Assembly: GCA_964289745.1 (NCBI GenBank)
Contig: CAXYMM010000001.1
Location: 1,860,001 to 1,924,000, forward strand
Length of the DNA: 64,000 nucleotides
Source: Ekhidna sp964289745
GTDB lineage: Bacteria > Bacteroidota > Bacteroidia > Cytophagales > Cyclobacteriaceae
Reading direction: 5' to 3'
Shown here: positions 47,101 through 55,601 of the stretch, piece by piece
Layout of the letters: every line of letters starts with the position of its first letter
Numbering within the stretch: position 1 is the stretch's first letter
Translations under genes and position numbers: made by a program
The notes under the pieces: model-generated
The model's input: the letters and a program-made list of their open reading frames with translations, nothing else
Databases searched by the model: none
Told to the model about the DNA's origin: nothing

Positions 47101-47230
47101 GATAACAATGTTTATACAAAATGGGCGAGTTTGAACTAAATTCAATGTTTGCGACTTACTTCAAAGTTTTCTCAGTTTGGTAAGATTGAAGCCCGAAATC
47201 GCCCACTTTGTAATACTGAACGTTTTCCCC
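47101..47230 (+). repeat. attC-like imperfect palindrome
   Basis: Left arm TACAAAATGGGCGA (47115-47128) and right arm TCGCCCACTTTGTA (47199-47212) pair at 13 of 14 positions around a 70-base spacer. The outer ends are ATAACAATG (47102) and CTGAACGTT (47216-47224). Size and form recall integron attC sites, but the right end reads GTTTTCC instead of GTTRRRY, so it may be degenerate or another class of palindromic repeat. The rest of the 47096-47518 gap holds only a T12 run near 47380. Confidence 0.45.
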
Positions 47231-47518
47231 ATTTGCTTTAATAGCACTTTTATTTCATTTTGTATGTGAATAGTCTATTAATTCATCGAATCTTTAACTT
47301 TAAATACTGGGCTTATCTAGTGAGTGTGATTAAATGCTACTTGCTCTGAAGGAAGAATTAGTAATAAAATAAAAATCAATTTTTTTTTTTTGATTTCATT
47401 ATATTTGTTTAATTCTTATTAGGATTTAATTTGGCTACTGTATTAAATTAATTTCAAATTATCAAATTATTTAGGTTGGCTGGATTTACACTGTTGTCTA
47501 AATAAGTAAGTAGGCTAT

Positions 47519-47896
47519 ATGAGTTTAAATAACCCTTCTATTCTTTATGTAGATGATGACTATTTCAACATCACGCTTTTTGAGTTTAATTTCAAAAATC
47601 AGTTTAACATCGTAAATGCAAATTCAGGCGAAGAAGCCTTGAAAATTATTGTCGATAATCCCCAAATTATGTCTGTGGTGAGCGATGTGAGAATGCCTGA
47701 AATGAATGGAATAGAGCTTGTTGACAGAATTAAGAAACTTAGACCCGAATTACCATGCTTTCTACTAACCGGGTACGGTGAGTCTCAAGAAGTTGCTGAG
47801 GCATGCGAGAAAAATTTGATTGTGGGATTTTTTAGTAAACCTTTCGACAGAGAGACTGTGATTCGAACATTGAAGAGTACAATTAACGTTGATTAG
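47519..47896 (+). CDS. Single-domain response regulator
   Basis: 125 residues, receiver domain only. Acidic pocket ILYVDDDYFNI, phosphoacceptor Asp in VVSDVRMPEMNG (about 58), Thr in CFLLTGYGES and Lys in GFFSKPFDRETV. No output domain, so it must act by protein contact, as a CheY-like or phosphorelay protein. No kinase nearby. Confidence 0.92.
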   Translation: MSLNNPSILYVDDDYFNITLFEFNFKNQFNIVNANSGEEALKIIVDNPQIMSVVSDVRMPEMNGIELVDRIKKLRPELPCFLLTGYGESQEVAEACEKNLIVGFFSKPFDRETVIRTLKSTINVD

Positions 47897-47933
47897 TTTT
47901 CTCTTTAATTGTTCTTTTCTAGCTTAGTCCATT

Positions 47934-48449
47934 ATGAAAGATTTTGATTTTTGGTGGTATATCATTGCCGCTATTGTATATTTTATATCTAGGAGTAGAA
48001 AGAAGAAAAGGTCTAAAAATACGACTAGACCAGGGACAGAAAATAGACCGTCATCTAATCGGCCGTCTAAATCATTTGAGGAACTACTAAAAGAAATAAC
48101 AGAGGGCGGGTTAGAAACAGAAGACTCGAAGCCTATTGAGCAGGAGTCAATTGAAATTGACCAAAAAGAAGAACGACCAGAATGGCGTCCCATCGAAGAA
48201 AAAAATACTGAGCAAAAAAGGTTTTTTGCAGATGCTGAGAGCAGAAAGGTATATGAAGACTCTATCAAAATGGCGGAAGGAGCAGATCTTGCTTTTGATC
48301 GTGATGACCATTTTAAAAAATCGAGCATTTTAGGTGTAGATACCAATGATGCTTCCAAATCATATGCAGAGGAACTAATGGATGGATTTGATGTTGATGA
48401 AGCAAAAAAGGCGGTCGTATATAGTGAGATTTTCAATCGAAAATACTGA
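47934..48449 (+). CDS. Membrane-anchored charged protein, unknown
   Basis: 171 residues. Short N-terminal membrane helix (FWWYIIAAIVYFI), then a basic patch RSRKKKRSK and a long acidic, disordered region. The last 20 residues (DVDEAKKAVVYSEIFNRKY) form a conserved-looking tail I associate with a Bacteroidota family of N-anchored proteins. Inner-membrane anchored with the bulk in the cytoplasm (positive-inside rule). Followed after 4 bases by a lipoprotein gene. Confidence 0.75.
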   Translation: MKDFDFWWYIIAAIVYFISRSRKKKRSKNTTRPGTENRPSSNRPSKSFEELLKEITEGGLETEDSKPIEQESIEIDQKEERPEWRPIEEKNTEQKRFFADAESRKVYEDSIKMAEGADLAFDRDDHFKKSSILGVDTNDASKSYAEELMDGFDVDEAKKAVVYSEIFNRKY

Positions 48450-48453
48450 ACTA

Positions 48454-48945
48454 ATGAAGCCTTACTGTTATCTTTTTATTTTTTGTACAGCCTTCGCCTG
48501 CAATCGAACAGAATCTACCTCTACCGAGGCAAATAATGCTAACTCTAAGGTTATTGCTCAAACGGATCCAAAGGTGCTTGAGTCGCTTGCCAATGCGCTT
48601 TGGAAAGAAGCATACGTAAATAGAGATGCTAACTTAGCTTCTGAACTTTTTGGCGAGCATTTCATCTTAGTTGATGATGAAGGTTCAGTTTTTTCAAAAG
48701 GAGATGAACTGGCTTATATAGCAGAATATGGGGATCAGTATAAAAATTTTTCTTTTACCATTGAGCAAATATACTTTAGTGCCAATACAACCGGGATTTT
48801 AATTGCGGCTTGCAAATTTCGTGGCGATGATTCGACTGGATTATTCGAGACTACTTATAGGCAATCACTTATTTGTTCCAATTTAGATACTAATTGGAAA
48901 GTAGTATACAGTCATGTAAGCGGAGTTGAAGAGACTCGGCTATAA
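48454..48945 (+). CDS. Lipoprotein with SnoaL/DUF4440-like domain
   Basis: 163 residues from ATG 48454; longer in-frame starts overlap the upstream gene and precede the signal. Lipobox in MKPYCYLFIFCTAFAC. The mature domain (ALWKEAYVNRDANLASELFG, then FILVDDEGSVFSKGDELAYI and WKVVYSHVSG) follows the NTF2-like cone pattern of SnoaL/DUF4440 proteins. Ligand unknown. Confidence 0.82.
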   Translation: MKPYCYLFIFCTAFACNRTESTSTEANNANSKVIAQTDPKVLESLANALWKEAYVNRDANLASELFGEHFILVDDEGSVFSKGDELAYIAEYGDQYKNFSFTIEQIYFSANTTGILIAACKFRGDDSTGLFETTYRQSLICSNLDTNWKVVYSHVSGVEETRL

Positions 48946-48960
48946 AAAACTGATGATAAG

Positions 48961-48986
48961 AAAGACTTCCGAAGAAGGACTTTTTT
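48961..48986 (+). terminator. Intrinsic terminator between lipoprotein gene and gltA
   Basis: CTTC-CGAA-GAAG tetraloop hairpin extended by AAAG/CTTT, followed by TTTTTTGATTTTAT on the plus strand. It lies between convergent genes. Confidence 0.65.
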
Positions 48987-48999
48987 GATTTTATAAATT

Positions 49000-50286
49000 T
49001 TATCGGCTGGAGAACGTAATATAATCTCGTTTGTTCTCACCAACATATACCTGTCTTGGACGTCCAATGGGATCTCCTTTTTCTCGCATTTCTTTCCATT
49101 GAGCGATCCATCCTGGAAGTCTACCTAAAGCAAACATTACGGTAAACATATCAGTAGGAATATCTAATGCTCGGTAAATAATTCCAGAATAGAAATCAAC
49201 GTTAGGGTAGAGCTTTCTTTCTACGAAGTATTCGTCTCTAAGTGCTTCTTCCTCAAGCCCTTTTGCGATACCAAGTATAGGATCATGTACCCCTAGTTTT
49301 TCCAATACTTCGTCAGCAGCTTTTTTGATTATTTTGGCTCTTGGGTCAAAATTTTTATATACTCTATGACCAAAACCCATCAAGCGAAAAGGATCATTTT
49401 TGTCTTTCGCTTTTTCCATCCACTTTTTGGTACCTCCGCCATCGTTTTTGATGCCTTCAAGCATCTCGATTACAGCCTGATTTGCACCCCCATGAAGTGG
49501 TCCCCATAAGGCATTTATTCCCGCAGAAATGGAGGCCCATAAACTTGCCTGGCTTGATCCTACTATTCTTACAGTAGAAGCAGAGCAGTTTTGTTCATGG
49601 TCTGCATGCAAGATGAGAAGCTTGTCTAGCGCATTGGCAACAACTGAATCTGCTTCATATTCATGCGCAGGTAAATTATACATCATGTGCAGGAAATTAC
49701 TGCAATAATCTAGCTTGTTATTAGGGTAAACTACAGGATGTCCAATCTTCTTTTTGTAAGCCCATGCGGCGAATGTTGGCATTTTAGCGAGCAAACGAAT
49801 GATGCTAAGGTTGGTTTCTTCTTCAGGTCTGTTTGGAATAAGACTTTGTGGATAGTATGCTGTTTGGGCAGTAACCAATGACGAAAGTACACCCATTGGA
49901 TGGGCATGTGAAGGAAACCCATCTAATATTTTTTTAATGTCTTCGTTAACTAACGTATGATGGGTTATTTCTTTCGCAAAGGAATCGTTCTCTGATTTTA
50001 TAGGTAGCTCACCATAAATAAGAAGGTAAGCAACTTCTAAAAATGTAGAGTTGTCTGCGAGTTGCTCAATTGGGTAACCCCGGTATCTTAAAATCCCTTT
50101 TTCACCGTCGAGGAAAGTAACCGCACTTTCACATGAACCAGTGTTCTTAAAGCCTTTATCAATTGTAATGACACCAGATTGACCTCTGAGTTTACTGATA
50201 TCGATTGCTTTTTCACCTTCAGAGCCAACCATAACGGGAAGTTCGTAGGTTTGTCCATTAATTATTACCTGTGCAGATTGAGACAT
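49000..50286 (-). CDS. gltA: Citrate synthase, hexameric type
   Basis: 428 residues. Catalytic residues visible in LLILHADHEQNCSAST (His), GFGHRVYKNFDPRAKI (His) and NVDFYSGIIYRAL (Asp); N-terminal beta-rich lead (residues 1-60) as in Gram-negative type II enzymes. Condenses acetyl-CoA with oxaloacetate to open the TCA cycle. Monocistronic, with a terminator just after its stop. Confidence 0.98.
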   Translation of the reverse strand: MSQSAQVIINGQTYELPVMVGSEGEKAIDISKLRGQSGVITIDKGFKNTGSCESAVTFLDGEKGILRYRGYPIEQLADNSTFLEVAYLLIYGELPIKSENDSFAKEITHHTLVNEDIKKILDGFPSHAHPMGVLSSLVTAQTAYYPQSLIPNRPEEETNLSIIRLLAKMPTFAAWAYKKKIGHPVVYPNNKLDYCSNFLHMMYNLPAHEYEADSVVANALDKLLILHADHEQNCSASTVRIVGSSQASLWASISAGINALWGPLHGGANQAVIEMLEGIKNDGGGTKKWMEKAKDKNDPFRLMGFGHRVYKNFDPRAKIIKKAADEVLEKLGVHDPILGIAKGLEEEALRDEYFVERKLYPNVDFYSGIIYRALDIPTDMFTVMFALGRLPGWIAQWKEMREKGDPIGRPRQVYVGENKRDYITFSSR

Positions 50287-50352
50287 TTTTAAATTTAAGT
50301 TAATCTATTAATATTCTTACGAAATTACTTAATTTAACTTAAAATCTGAAGC

Positions 50353-51177
50353 CTAGTTGCCATTTAATATAAGAGGTAAACCGTCCTCTCCACCGCCTAT
50401 TAATATTACTTTGGAGTTACTTGAGTTAGCCAAGTCTCTAGTGGCTTCTATTCCTCTCATTTTTAATAGCTGTGGTGTTAAACTGTTATTTATTATTCCA
50501 TTCGCAGTTGCCTCACCTTCAGCTGCAATTCGCTTTCTTTCGGCCTCACTTTTTTCCTTTTCCAGTCTAAATTGATATGCTAATGCTTCCTGTTCTTGCT
50601 TTAATTTGTTTTCAATGGCGTTCTTTATTTGATCTGGAAGTTTTATATCTCGGATAAGCAAACTTTTCATTTCAACTTCATTTCCCTCAGCACCTAATAT
50701 TTTTCTTGCTTGCTCTTTTATTTCTTCCTCTACATCAGGCCTCTTTGTTGAAAAGATTTCTTCAGCACTGTAACGTCCCATGACCTGCCGTACAGTAGAT
50801 CTTGCTTCAGGAATAACAAGTTTTTGGATGTAGTCACCACGGAAGTTTTCTTGGATGGTTCCGATTTTATCGTATTTAGGATGAAACCTAACGGTTACAT
50901 CAACGCTAATATTTAATCCGTTTTTATCTAAGATTCCCATTGTTTCTTCTATTTTACTCTCGGATACTTCATATCGGTAAATCTCATTCCACGGAGCCTT
51001 TAAATGCCACCCAGGTCCTATAATAGCTTCTTTTTCTAAAGTTCCGCTTAATGTTTTGAAAAGGACTCCTCGCTCTGAAGCTTCTATTCTATAAAAAATA
51101 CTACTGGCAAATGAGAAAATGATAATAAAGGCTATGAAGCCAATGATTAAGATAGGTAGGTACTTTCTATTGTCCAT
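50353..51177 (-). CDS. Prohibitin/SPFH-domain membrane protein
   Basis: 274 residues. N-terminal helix (ILIIGFIAFIIIFSFASSI), then the SPFH core (ERGVLFKTLSGTLEKEAIIG, GWHLKAPWNEIYRYEVSES, VRFHPKYDKIGTIQENF), a coiled-coil with KLKQEQEALAYQFRLEKEKS, and the conserved EAERKRIAAEGEA segment. Likely forms large ring-like membrane assemblies, as prohibitins and HflKC do. Ends about 65 bp upstream of gltA. Confidence 0.93.
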   Translation of the reverse strand: MDNRKYLPILIIGFIAFIIIFSFASSIFYRIEASERGVLFKTLSGTLEKEAIIGPGWHLKAPWNEIYRYEVSESKIEETMGILDKNGLNISVDVTVRFHPKYDKIGTIQENFRGDYIQKLVIPEARSTVRQVMGRYSAEEIFSTKRPDVEEEIKEQARKILGAEGNEVEMKSLLIRDIKLPDQIKNAIENKLKQEQEALAYQFRLEKEKSEAERKRIAAEGEATANGIINNSLTPQLLKMRGIEATRDLANSSNSKVILIGGGEDGLPLILNGN

Positions 51178-51448
51178 AAGATGGATAGGTTTTAGTTTTT
51201 ATTTATAATTATTTAGTTGATTAACAAGAAAGGTTATGCCTCAGTTCAGTTATTTGTCTAGGATGTAAACATACTTTAGGATTTTTAACTTCCAGATAGT
51301 TCTTTTATAATTTCCACGTTCCGTATTGGATGTGCATTTTTTTTTGAGGTTATTTACTTTAGCCAGTATTAATAATGTAAAAATACTTTTTAGAAACATT
51401 CTGCTCGGGTATTGTTGAATAAACTATCTAAATCGCTACTTTGCATTC

Positions 51449-52528
51449 ATGACAGAAACTACAGCCGATCGCTCCTTGAGGCAAATCAAATTAATGCTTG
51501 GCGTTTTTTTAGGCATTTTGGCTTTATACCTCATGAGAGAGCTTTCAAATCTACTTATTCCGCTCTTTTTTGCCTTATTTTTTGCTGTGTTATTTCAGCC
51601 GATGGTAAGCTTTCTGAAGCGTTACATCAATATTAGTCTTGCCGTTGCATTTACCACTTTGCTTACCATATCCGTCTTCTTCTTTATCGGTTTTTTGATC
51701 TACAATGCTGTTCAGGCTTTTTTAGAGAATAGCGATGTTATATTGGATAGTATCTCTACTGATTTAAGACCCTTTATAAATACATATACTGGCTATCTAG
51801 GAATAACGTTTAAAGAAGGTGAACTTAGAAGTGCTGTTGCGGATTTACTGCAAACTGGGTCTTTTTGGTCGGCTTCAGGCTCCTTTTTCTCTTCTCTTAG
51901 TGGGTTTACAGCAGAATTGTTGATGACTATCTTATATTTTGCAGGTCTTTTGGGAGCCATTACGCAGTTCGACAATACAATTAGTTATATAGTAGGGAGT
52001 GATAATGAGCATGAACGTAAGAAAGCAAAAGCGGCTTTTAGGAAAATAAAGGACTCAGTGAGTTCCTACATTATTGTAAAGACATACGTTAGTCTTATTA
52101 CCGGTTTGGGAGTTGGTCTTATCTGTTGGTTTTTTAAGATTGAGTATGCATTGCTATGGGGCTTTTTGAGTTTTGCTCTCAACTATATCCCTTATATCGG
52201 ATCTTTGATTGCTATTGTACCGCCTTTAATTCTCGGAATAATTGCCTTCGATAGTGTGACGCACGTATTTTTCTTTTTCATTTGTCTAGAGGGTGTTCAG
52301 CTCATAATGGGGAATGCAGTAGAACCAAAATGGATGGGAGACTCCTTCTCTATCAATACCGTTTCGGTACTTTTTGGATTTGTCTTCTGGGCTTTCATGT
52401 GGGGAACGGCTGGCATGCTACTTGCAGTACCTTTGACTTTCATGTTCAAAGTAATATTGGAAAACGTATCTGGTGCTGATATTGTGGTACGATTGATGGA
52501 TAAAAAGAAACTAACTAACCTTGATTAG
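51449..52528 (+). CDS. AI-2E family transporter
   Basis: 359 residues with about eight helices in the PerM/TqsA arrangement: paired N-terminal helices (LMRELSNLLIPLFFALFFAV), a soluble segment, and the late block FALNYIPYIGSLIAIVPPLI followed by EGVQLIMGNAVEPKWMG, diagnostic for the family. Some members export autoinducer-2, others are Na+/H+ antiporters; specificity cannot be read here. The 3' end overlaps tyrS by 18 bp tail to tail. Confidence 0.92.
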   Translation: MTETTADRSLRQIKLMLGVFLGILALYLMRELSNLLIPLFFALFFAVLFQPMVSFLKRYINISLAVAFTTLLTISVFFFIGFLIYNAVQAFLENSDVILDSISTDLRPFINTYTGYLGITFKEGELRSAVADLLQTGSFWSASGSFFSSLSGFTAELLMTILYFAGLLGAITQFDNTISYIVGSDNEHERKKAKAAFRKIKDSVSSYIIVKTYVSLITGLGVGLICWFFKIEYALLWGFLSFALNYIPYIGSLIAIVPPLILGIIAFDSVTHVFFFFICLEGVQLIMGNAVEPKWMGDSFSINTVSVLFGFVFWAFMWGTAGMLLAVPLTFMFKVILENVSGADIVVRLMDKKKLTNLD

Positions 52529-53830
52529 GTAATAGTTTTTCTTTCCTTTTTGCGCTAGCAAATATTTGTTGTTCAATAAGGTATGTGTAAGTAGTTCGTC
52601 TGGAGACGTTATTTTACTTTTATTGATGCTGACCCCTCCACCTTGGATCATTTTTCGAGCTTCCCCCTTCGACTTAAAAATTAGGTTTTTCGTTGACTCA
52701 CTTAAAAAGGTCGTTACGTCTTTGGTTAGCTCCTCTTTGGAAATCTTCGTTTGTGGCACCCCTTCAAAAACTTGAAGCAGGGTTTTTTCATCCAAGCTCT
52801 TCAAATCTTCTGAGGTAGATTTTCCGAAAAGAATGGCACTCGCTTTGATCGCCACTTCAAGATTTCTTTTAGAGTGTACTTTAGCGGTTACTTCCTCTGC
52901 CAATGTTCTCTGCAGCAGTCTTTGATGAGGGGCTTCCCTGTGATCCTTAATAAGTGACTCAATTTCTTTCTTTCCTTTTAAACTAAAAATTTTGATGTAT
53001 TTCTCAACATCCTCATCAGACGAGTTAATCCAATATTGGTAAAACTTATACGGAGATGTTTTTTCTGGGTCTAGCCAAATATTTCCACCTTCAGATTTTC
53101 CAAACTTAGAGCCGTCTGCTTTTGAAAGTAGTGGGGTGGTCATAGCAAAGGCTTCTCCTTTACCTTTTCTTCTAATAAGTTCAGTCCCCGCTACAATATT
53201 TCCCCACTGATCTGAGCCACCCAATTGCAGTTTGGTGTCCTCATTTTTCCAAAGGTGGTAAAAGTCATAACCTTGCACTAATTGGTAGGAAAATTCCGTA
53301 AAGGAAAGCCCAGAATCGAGTCTAGATTTTACTGCGTCTTTAGACATCATGTAATTGACGGTTATGTGCTTGCCTATATCTCGAATGAAGTCAAGAAAAT
53401 TAAACTCCTTAAACCAATCATAATTATTGAATACTTTTGCGGCGTTAGCACCCTCAAAATCGAGAAATGATTCAAGTTGTTTTTTTACACAAGTTAGGTT
53501 GTGATTAAGTGTTTCTTGATCTAGTAAATTTCTTTCAGAGGATTTCCCAGAGGGATCACCGACCATTCCAGTAGCACCCCCAACCAATGCAATAGGTTGA
53601 TGCCCACACTGCTGGAAATGAACAAGAGTCATGATCTGAACCATGTTTCCAATGTGAAGCGAGTCAGCAGTAGGATCGAACCCAATATAAGCCCTGGTTT
53701 GTCCTTTATTCAATTCCTGTTGAGTTCCTGGCATGATGTCATGAACCATACCTCGCCATTCCAACTCTTCTACAAAGTCTTTCACATCCTTATTATTTAA
53801 GTCTACAAAAATAGATGGGGGACAAGACAT
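52511..53830 (-). CDS. tyrS: Tyrosine--tRNA ligase
   Basis: 439 residues. Class I catalytic core: Tyr-binding YIGFDPTADSLHIGN (HIGH variant HIGN), QLGGSDQWGNIVAGTELIRR, and KFGKSEGG in the KMSKS position; C-terminal S4-like tRNA-binding domain (RKMIQGGGVSINKSKI). Cytoplasmic. The last 18 bases overlap the AI-2E gene on the opposite strand. Confidence 0.97.
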   Translation of the reverse strand: MSCPPSIFVDLNNKDVKDFVEELEWRGMVHDIMPGTQQELNKGQTRAYIGFDPTADSLHIGNMVQIMTLVHFQQCGHQPIALVGGATGMVGDPSGKSSERNLLDQETLNHNLTCVKKQLESFLDFEGANAAKVFNNYDWFKEFNFLDFIRDIGKHITVNYMMSKDAVKSRLDSGLSFTEFSYQLVQGYDFYHLWKNEDTKLQLGGSDQWGNIVAGTELIRRKGKGEAFAMTTPLLSKADGSKFGKSEGGNIWLDPEKTSPYKFYQYWINSSDEDVEKYIKIFSLKGKKEIESLIKDHREAPHQRLLQRTLAEEVTAKVHSKRNLEVAIKASAILFGKSTSEDLKSLDEKTLLQVFEGVPQTKISKEELTKDVTTFLSESTKNLIFKSKGEARKMIQGGGVSINKSKITSPDELLTHTLLNNKYLLAQKGKKNYYLIKVS

Positions 53831-54118
53831 AAGAGTGATTGCAAGTCATAATTTATTAATTAATATAAATAACAGATATAGAGTTAGTTAAAGGGTATTA
53901 ATTGAATTTATTATAAAAAATTAAAATAATCTCATTACACCGCTTTTGTGCTACAGCATGATAATTTCAAGCTTGAATTCTTAATCGCTTTTTTCTTATT
54001 ATCCAGTTCTAAAGTCAAGAAAATCCTTCTGTAAAATTTATTCATGAATTACTTTTTTGAAAAAGTAATCTATCCTTATCAAATGTTGGATATAAAAAAT
54101 ATAAGAGAACAAGAAAGT
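53831..54118. other. AT-rich gap upstream of tyrS
   Basis: No convincing gene. A minus-strand run of 36 codons from ATG 54045 (MNKFYRRIFLTLELDNKKK...) is open but featureless. The sequence is very AT-rich near 53860-53940 and may hold the tyrS promoter; no T-box-like structure recognised. Confidence 0.4.
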
Positions 54119-54226
54119 TTAATGTTGATTCCTTCTTTGCCAGAATACGGGCCAAGTCGACAGAATGATGAAAAGAGGAATGAAAATTAATCCTACACGC
54201 AGAAGGTGAGGTACAAACTCTTTCAT
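54119..54226 (-). CDS. Possible 35-residue membrane peptide
   Basis: ATG 54226 opens MKEFVPHLLRVGLIFIPLFI, continuing ILSTWPVFWQRRNQH-stop. It has a basic/amphipathic start, one 18-residue hydrophobic helix and a positively charged tail. The frame stays open upstream to a GTG. It lies 100 bp downstream of the double-glycine peptide on the same strand, so it might be an immunity or second peptide (speculative). Confidence 0.35.
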   Translation of the reverse strand: MKEFVPHLLRVGLIFIPLFIILSTWPVFWQRRNQH

Positions 54227-54325
54227 TTGGCGAAAATAATTGAACAAAGCAGTCTGTATTAAAAATTCGTCTTAACATTAAAATATAAAATCACCCTAAC
54301 TCATTGTGAATTACGGCGCTTATGT

Positions 54326-54463
54326 TTATAAAACTCTGTGAGCAGCGTAGGAAAGGAATATTATAGCTCCATATATTATAAGAGCAGGTAAAATACCGCC
54401 TTCAACTTTTTGAAGTTCGCCTTCTTTCAATTTAGTCAAGTTTAAATTCTCTAAATTTTCTAT
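54326..54463 (-). CDS. Double-glycine leader peptide (bacteriocin-like candidate)
   Basis: 45 codons. The leader ENLNLTKLKEGELQKVEGG fits the double-glycine pattern: Leu at -15 and -12, Glu at -8, Leu at -7, Val at -4 and Gly-Gly at -2/-1. The mature part is 22 residues, ILPALIIYGAIIFLSYAAHR plus VL, hydrophobic with a basic C-terminus. No ATG is present: the natural start is ATA 54463, with TTG 54439 as alternative (15-residue leader). No C39-peptidase transporter lies in this window. It runs divergently from the MBL gene. Confidence 0.5.
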   Translation of the reverse strand: MENLENLNLTKLKEGELQKVEGGILPALIIYGAIIFLSYAAHRVL

Positions 54464-54495
54464 TCGAAAACAGCTTCATGCAGTAAATTTAACAG

Positions 54496-55227
54496 ATGGA
54501 ATTAACGGTTCTTGGTTGTGGTGATGCATTTGGAAGTGGAGGGAGAAATAATACTGCGTTTCTTTTAAGCAATGGCAAGGAACGGATACTGATAGACTGT
54601 GGAGCTACGACTCTTGTTCGCTTAAAGCAAGAAGGAATTCCATTAGAAGAAATTTCATTCATCATTATTTCTCACTTTCATGGAGATCACTACGGAGGTA
54701 TTCCATTTATCTTGATTTCAAGCCTTTTTGAGCATCATAGAGCGAAACCTTTGAATATAATCGGTCCAAGAAAAGTAAAAGAGAAAGTTATGGCCTTACA
54801 AGAAACCATGTATGAAGGAACTGCAGAAAAGCTCAAAGCATTGGATTTGAATTTTTACGAATATAGGGAAGGGGTAGAGCTTAGAGTGAGTGATATAGCT
54901 CTTAATGCTTTTGAGGTGGAACACAGCCCACAATCCAATCCTCATGGTTTTCGGCTTAAATGGAATGGTAAGAGTATTGCATTTTCAGGCGATACTTCAT
55001 GGACAGAGAAGCTCTTTGAGCTATCAAATGATGCAGACCTATTTATTTGTGAGTGTAATTTCTTTCAGGGAGTTAATTTTGGACATCTTAACTATGAAGA
55101 AATATTGAAGCTTCATAGAAAACTTAACTGTAAGCAGTTATGGTTGTCTCACATGAGGCAAGAAGTATTTCTCTCTGAAACGGTAATGTTAAATAAGTTA
55201 GTTGACGGTTTGAAAATTGCCTTTTAA
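54496..55227 (+). CDS. MBL-fold metallo-hydrolase (RNase Z-like group)
   Basis: 243 residues. Zinc motif SHFHGDHYGG (about 58), further ligand His in EVEHSPQSNPHGF, Asp in IAFSGDTSW and His in LWLSHMRQE. Arrangement resembles the RNase Z/PqqB-like branch, but it lacks the exosite arm of tRNase Z. Cytoplasmic hydrolase of unknown substrate. The stop and the VanZ start overlap by one base (TAATG). Confidence 0.88.
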   Translation: MELTVLGCGDAFGSGGRNNTAFLLSNGKERILIDCGATTLVRLKQEGIPLEEISFIIISHFHGDHYGGIPFILISSLFEHHRAKPLNIIGPRKVKEKVMALQETMYEGTAEKLKALDLNFYEYREGVELRVSDIALNAFEVEHSPQSNPHGFRLKWNGKSIAFSGDTSWTEKLFELSNDADLFICECNFFQGVNFGHLNYEEILKLHRKLNCKQLWLSHMRQEVFLSETVMLNKLVDGLKIAF

Positions 55228-55601
55228 TGAGTAACTCTTATTTTTGGTTTGTTCCTGCCATAGGGGTAGCCATTGGAATATTGGTTTTATCTACTTTCCT
55301 GACATTTCCTCTTCGGATAGAAGGAATTGGGTATTCTGATAAATTACAGCACTCTTTCGTCTACATGCTTTTGACTAACTCTTTCTTAGTGGCTTTCTTT
55401 AAAATCAACCTACTTGATTTCAGAGTGGGAGCAGTCATATTTTTCATTACTGGATGTTATGGTTTTTTAATGGAGTTATTACAATTTTACTTCTTTGAAC
55501 ATCGACATTTTGAATGGTACGATGTGCTGGCCAATACTTTAGGTATTGTGATCGGTTTTATCTCTTTTTGGATTTGGCGAAAAGTAAGTGGTGGCCACTA
55601 A
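55227..55601 (+). CDS. VanZ-like membrane protein
   Basis: 124 residues, four hydrophobic helices. The family pattern is DKLQHSFVYMLLT, with helix 2 containing the His, and RHFEWYDVLANTLGIVIGF near the C-terminus. The enterococcal namesake is linked to teicoplanin resistance, but most homologues are of unknown function. Translationally coupled to the MBL hydrolase. Confidence 0.82.
   Translation: MSNSYFWFVPAIGVAIGILVLSTFLTFPLRIEGIGYSDKLQHSFVYMLLTNSFLVAFFKINLLDFRVGAVIFFITGCYGFLMELLQFYFFEHRHFEWYDVLANTLGIVIGFISFWIWRKVSGGH

Noticed and set aside
47380..47395. T12 homopolymer flanked by AAATCA/TGATTT as a phase-variable tract
   Set aside because: It lies about 125 bp before the response regulator start, outside any coding frame or recognised promoter spacer.
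47924..48436. 170-codon minus-strand ORF opposite the 171-residue membrane protein gene
   Set aside because: Serine-rich mirror of an acidic/basic coding sequence; the plus-strand ORF has a membrane helix, good spacing and a downstream partner.
54042..54278. 78-codon minus-strand ORF starting MLRRIFNTDC
   Set aside because: Overlaps the hydrophobic 35-residue ORF in another frame and lacks any domain-like pattern.
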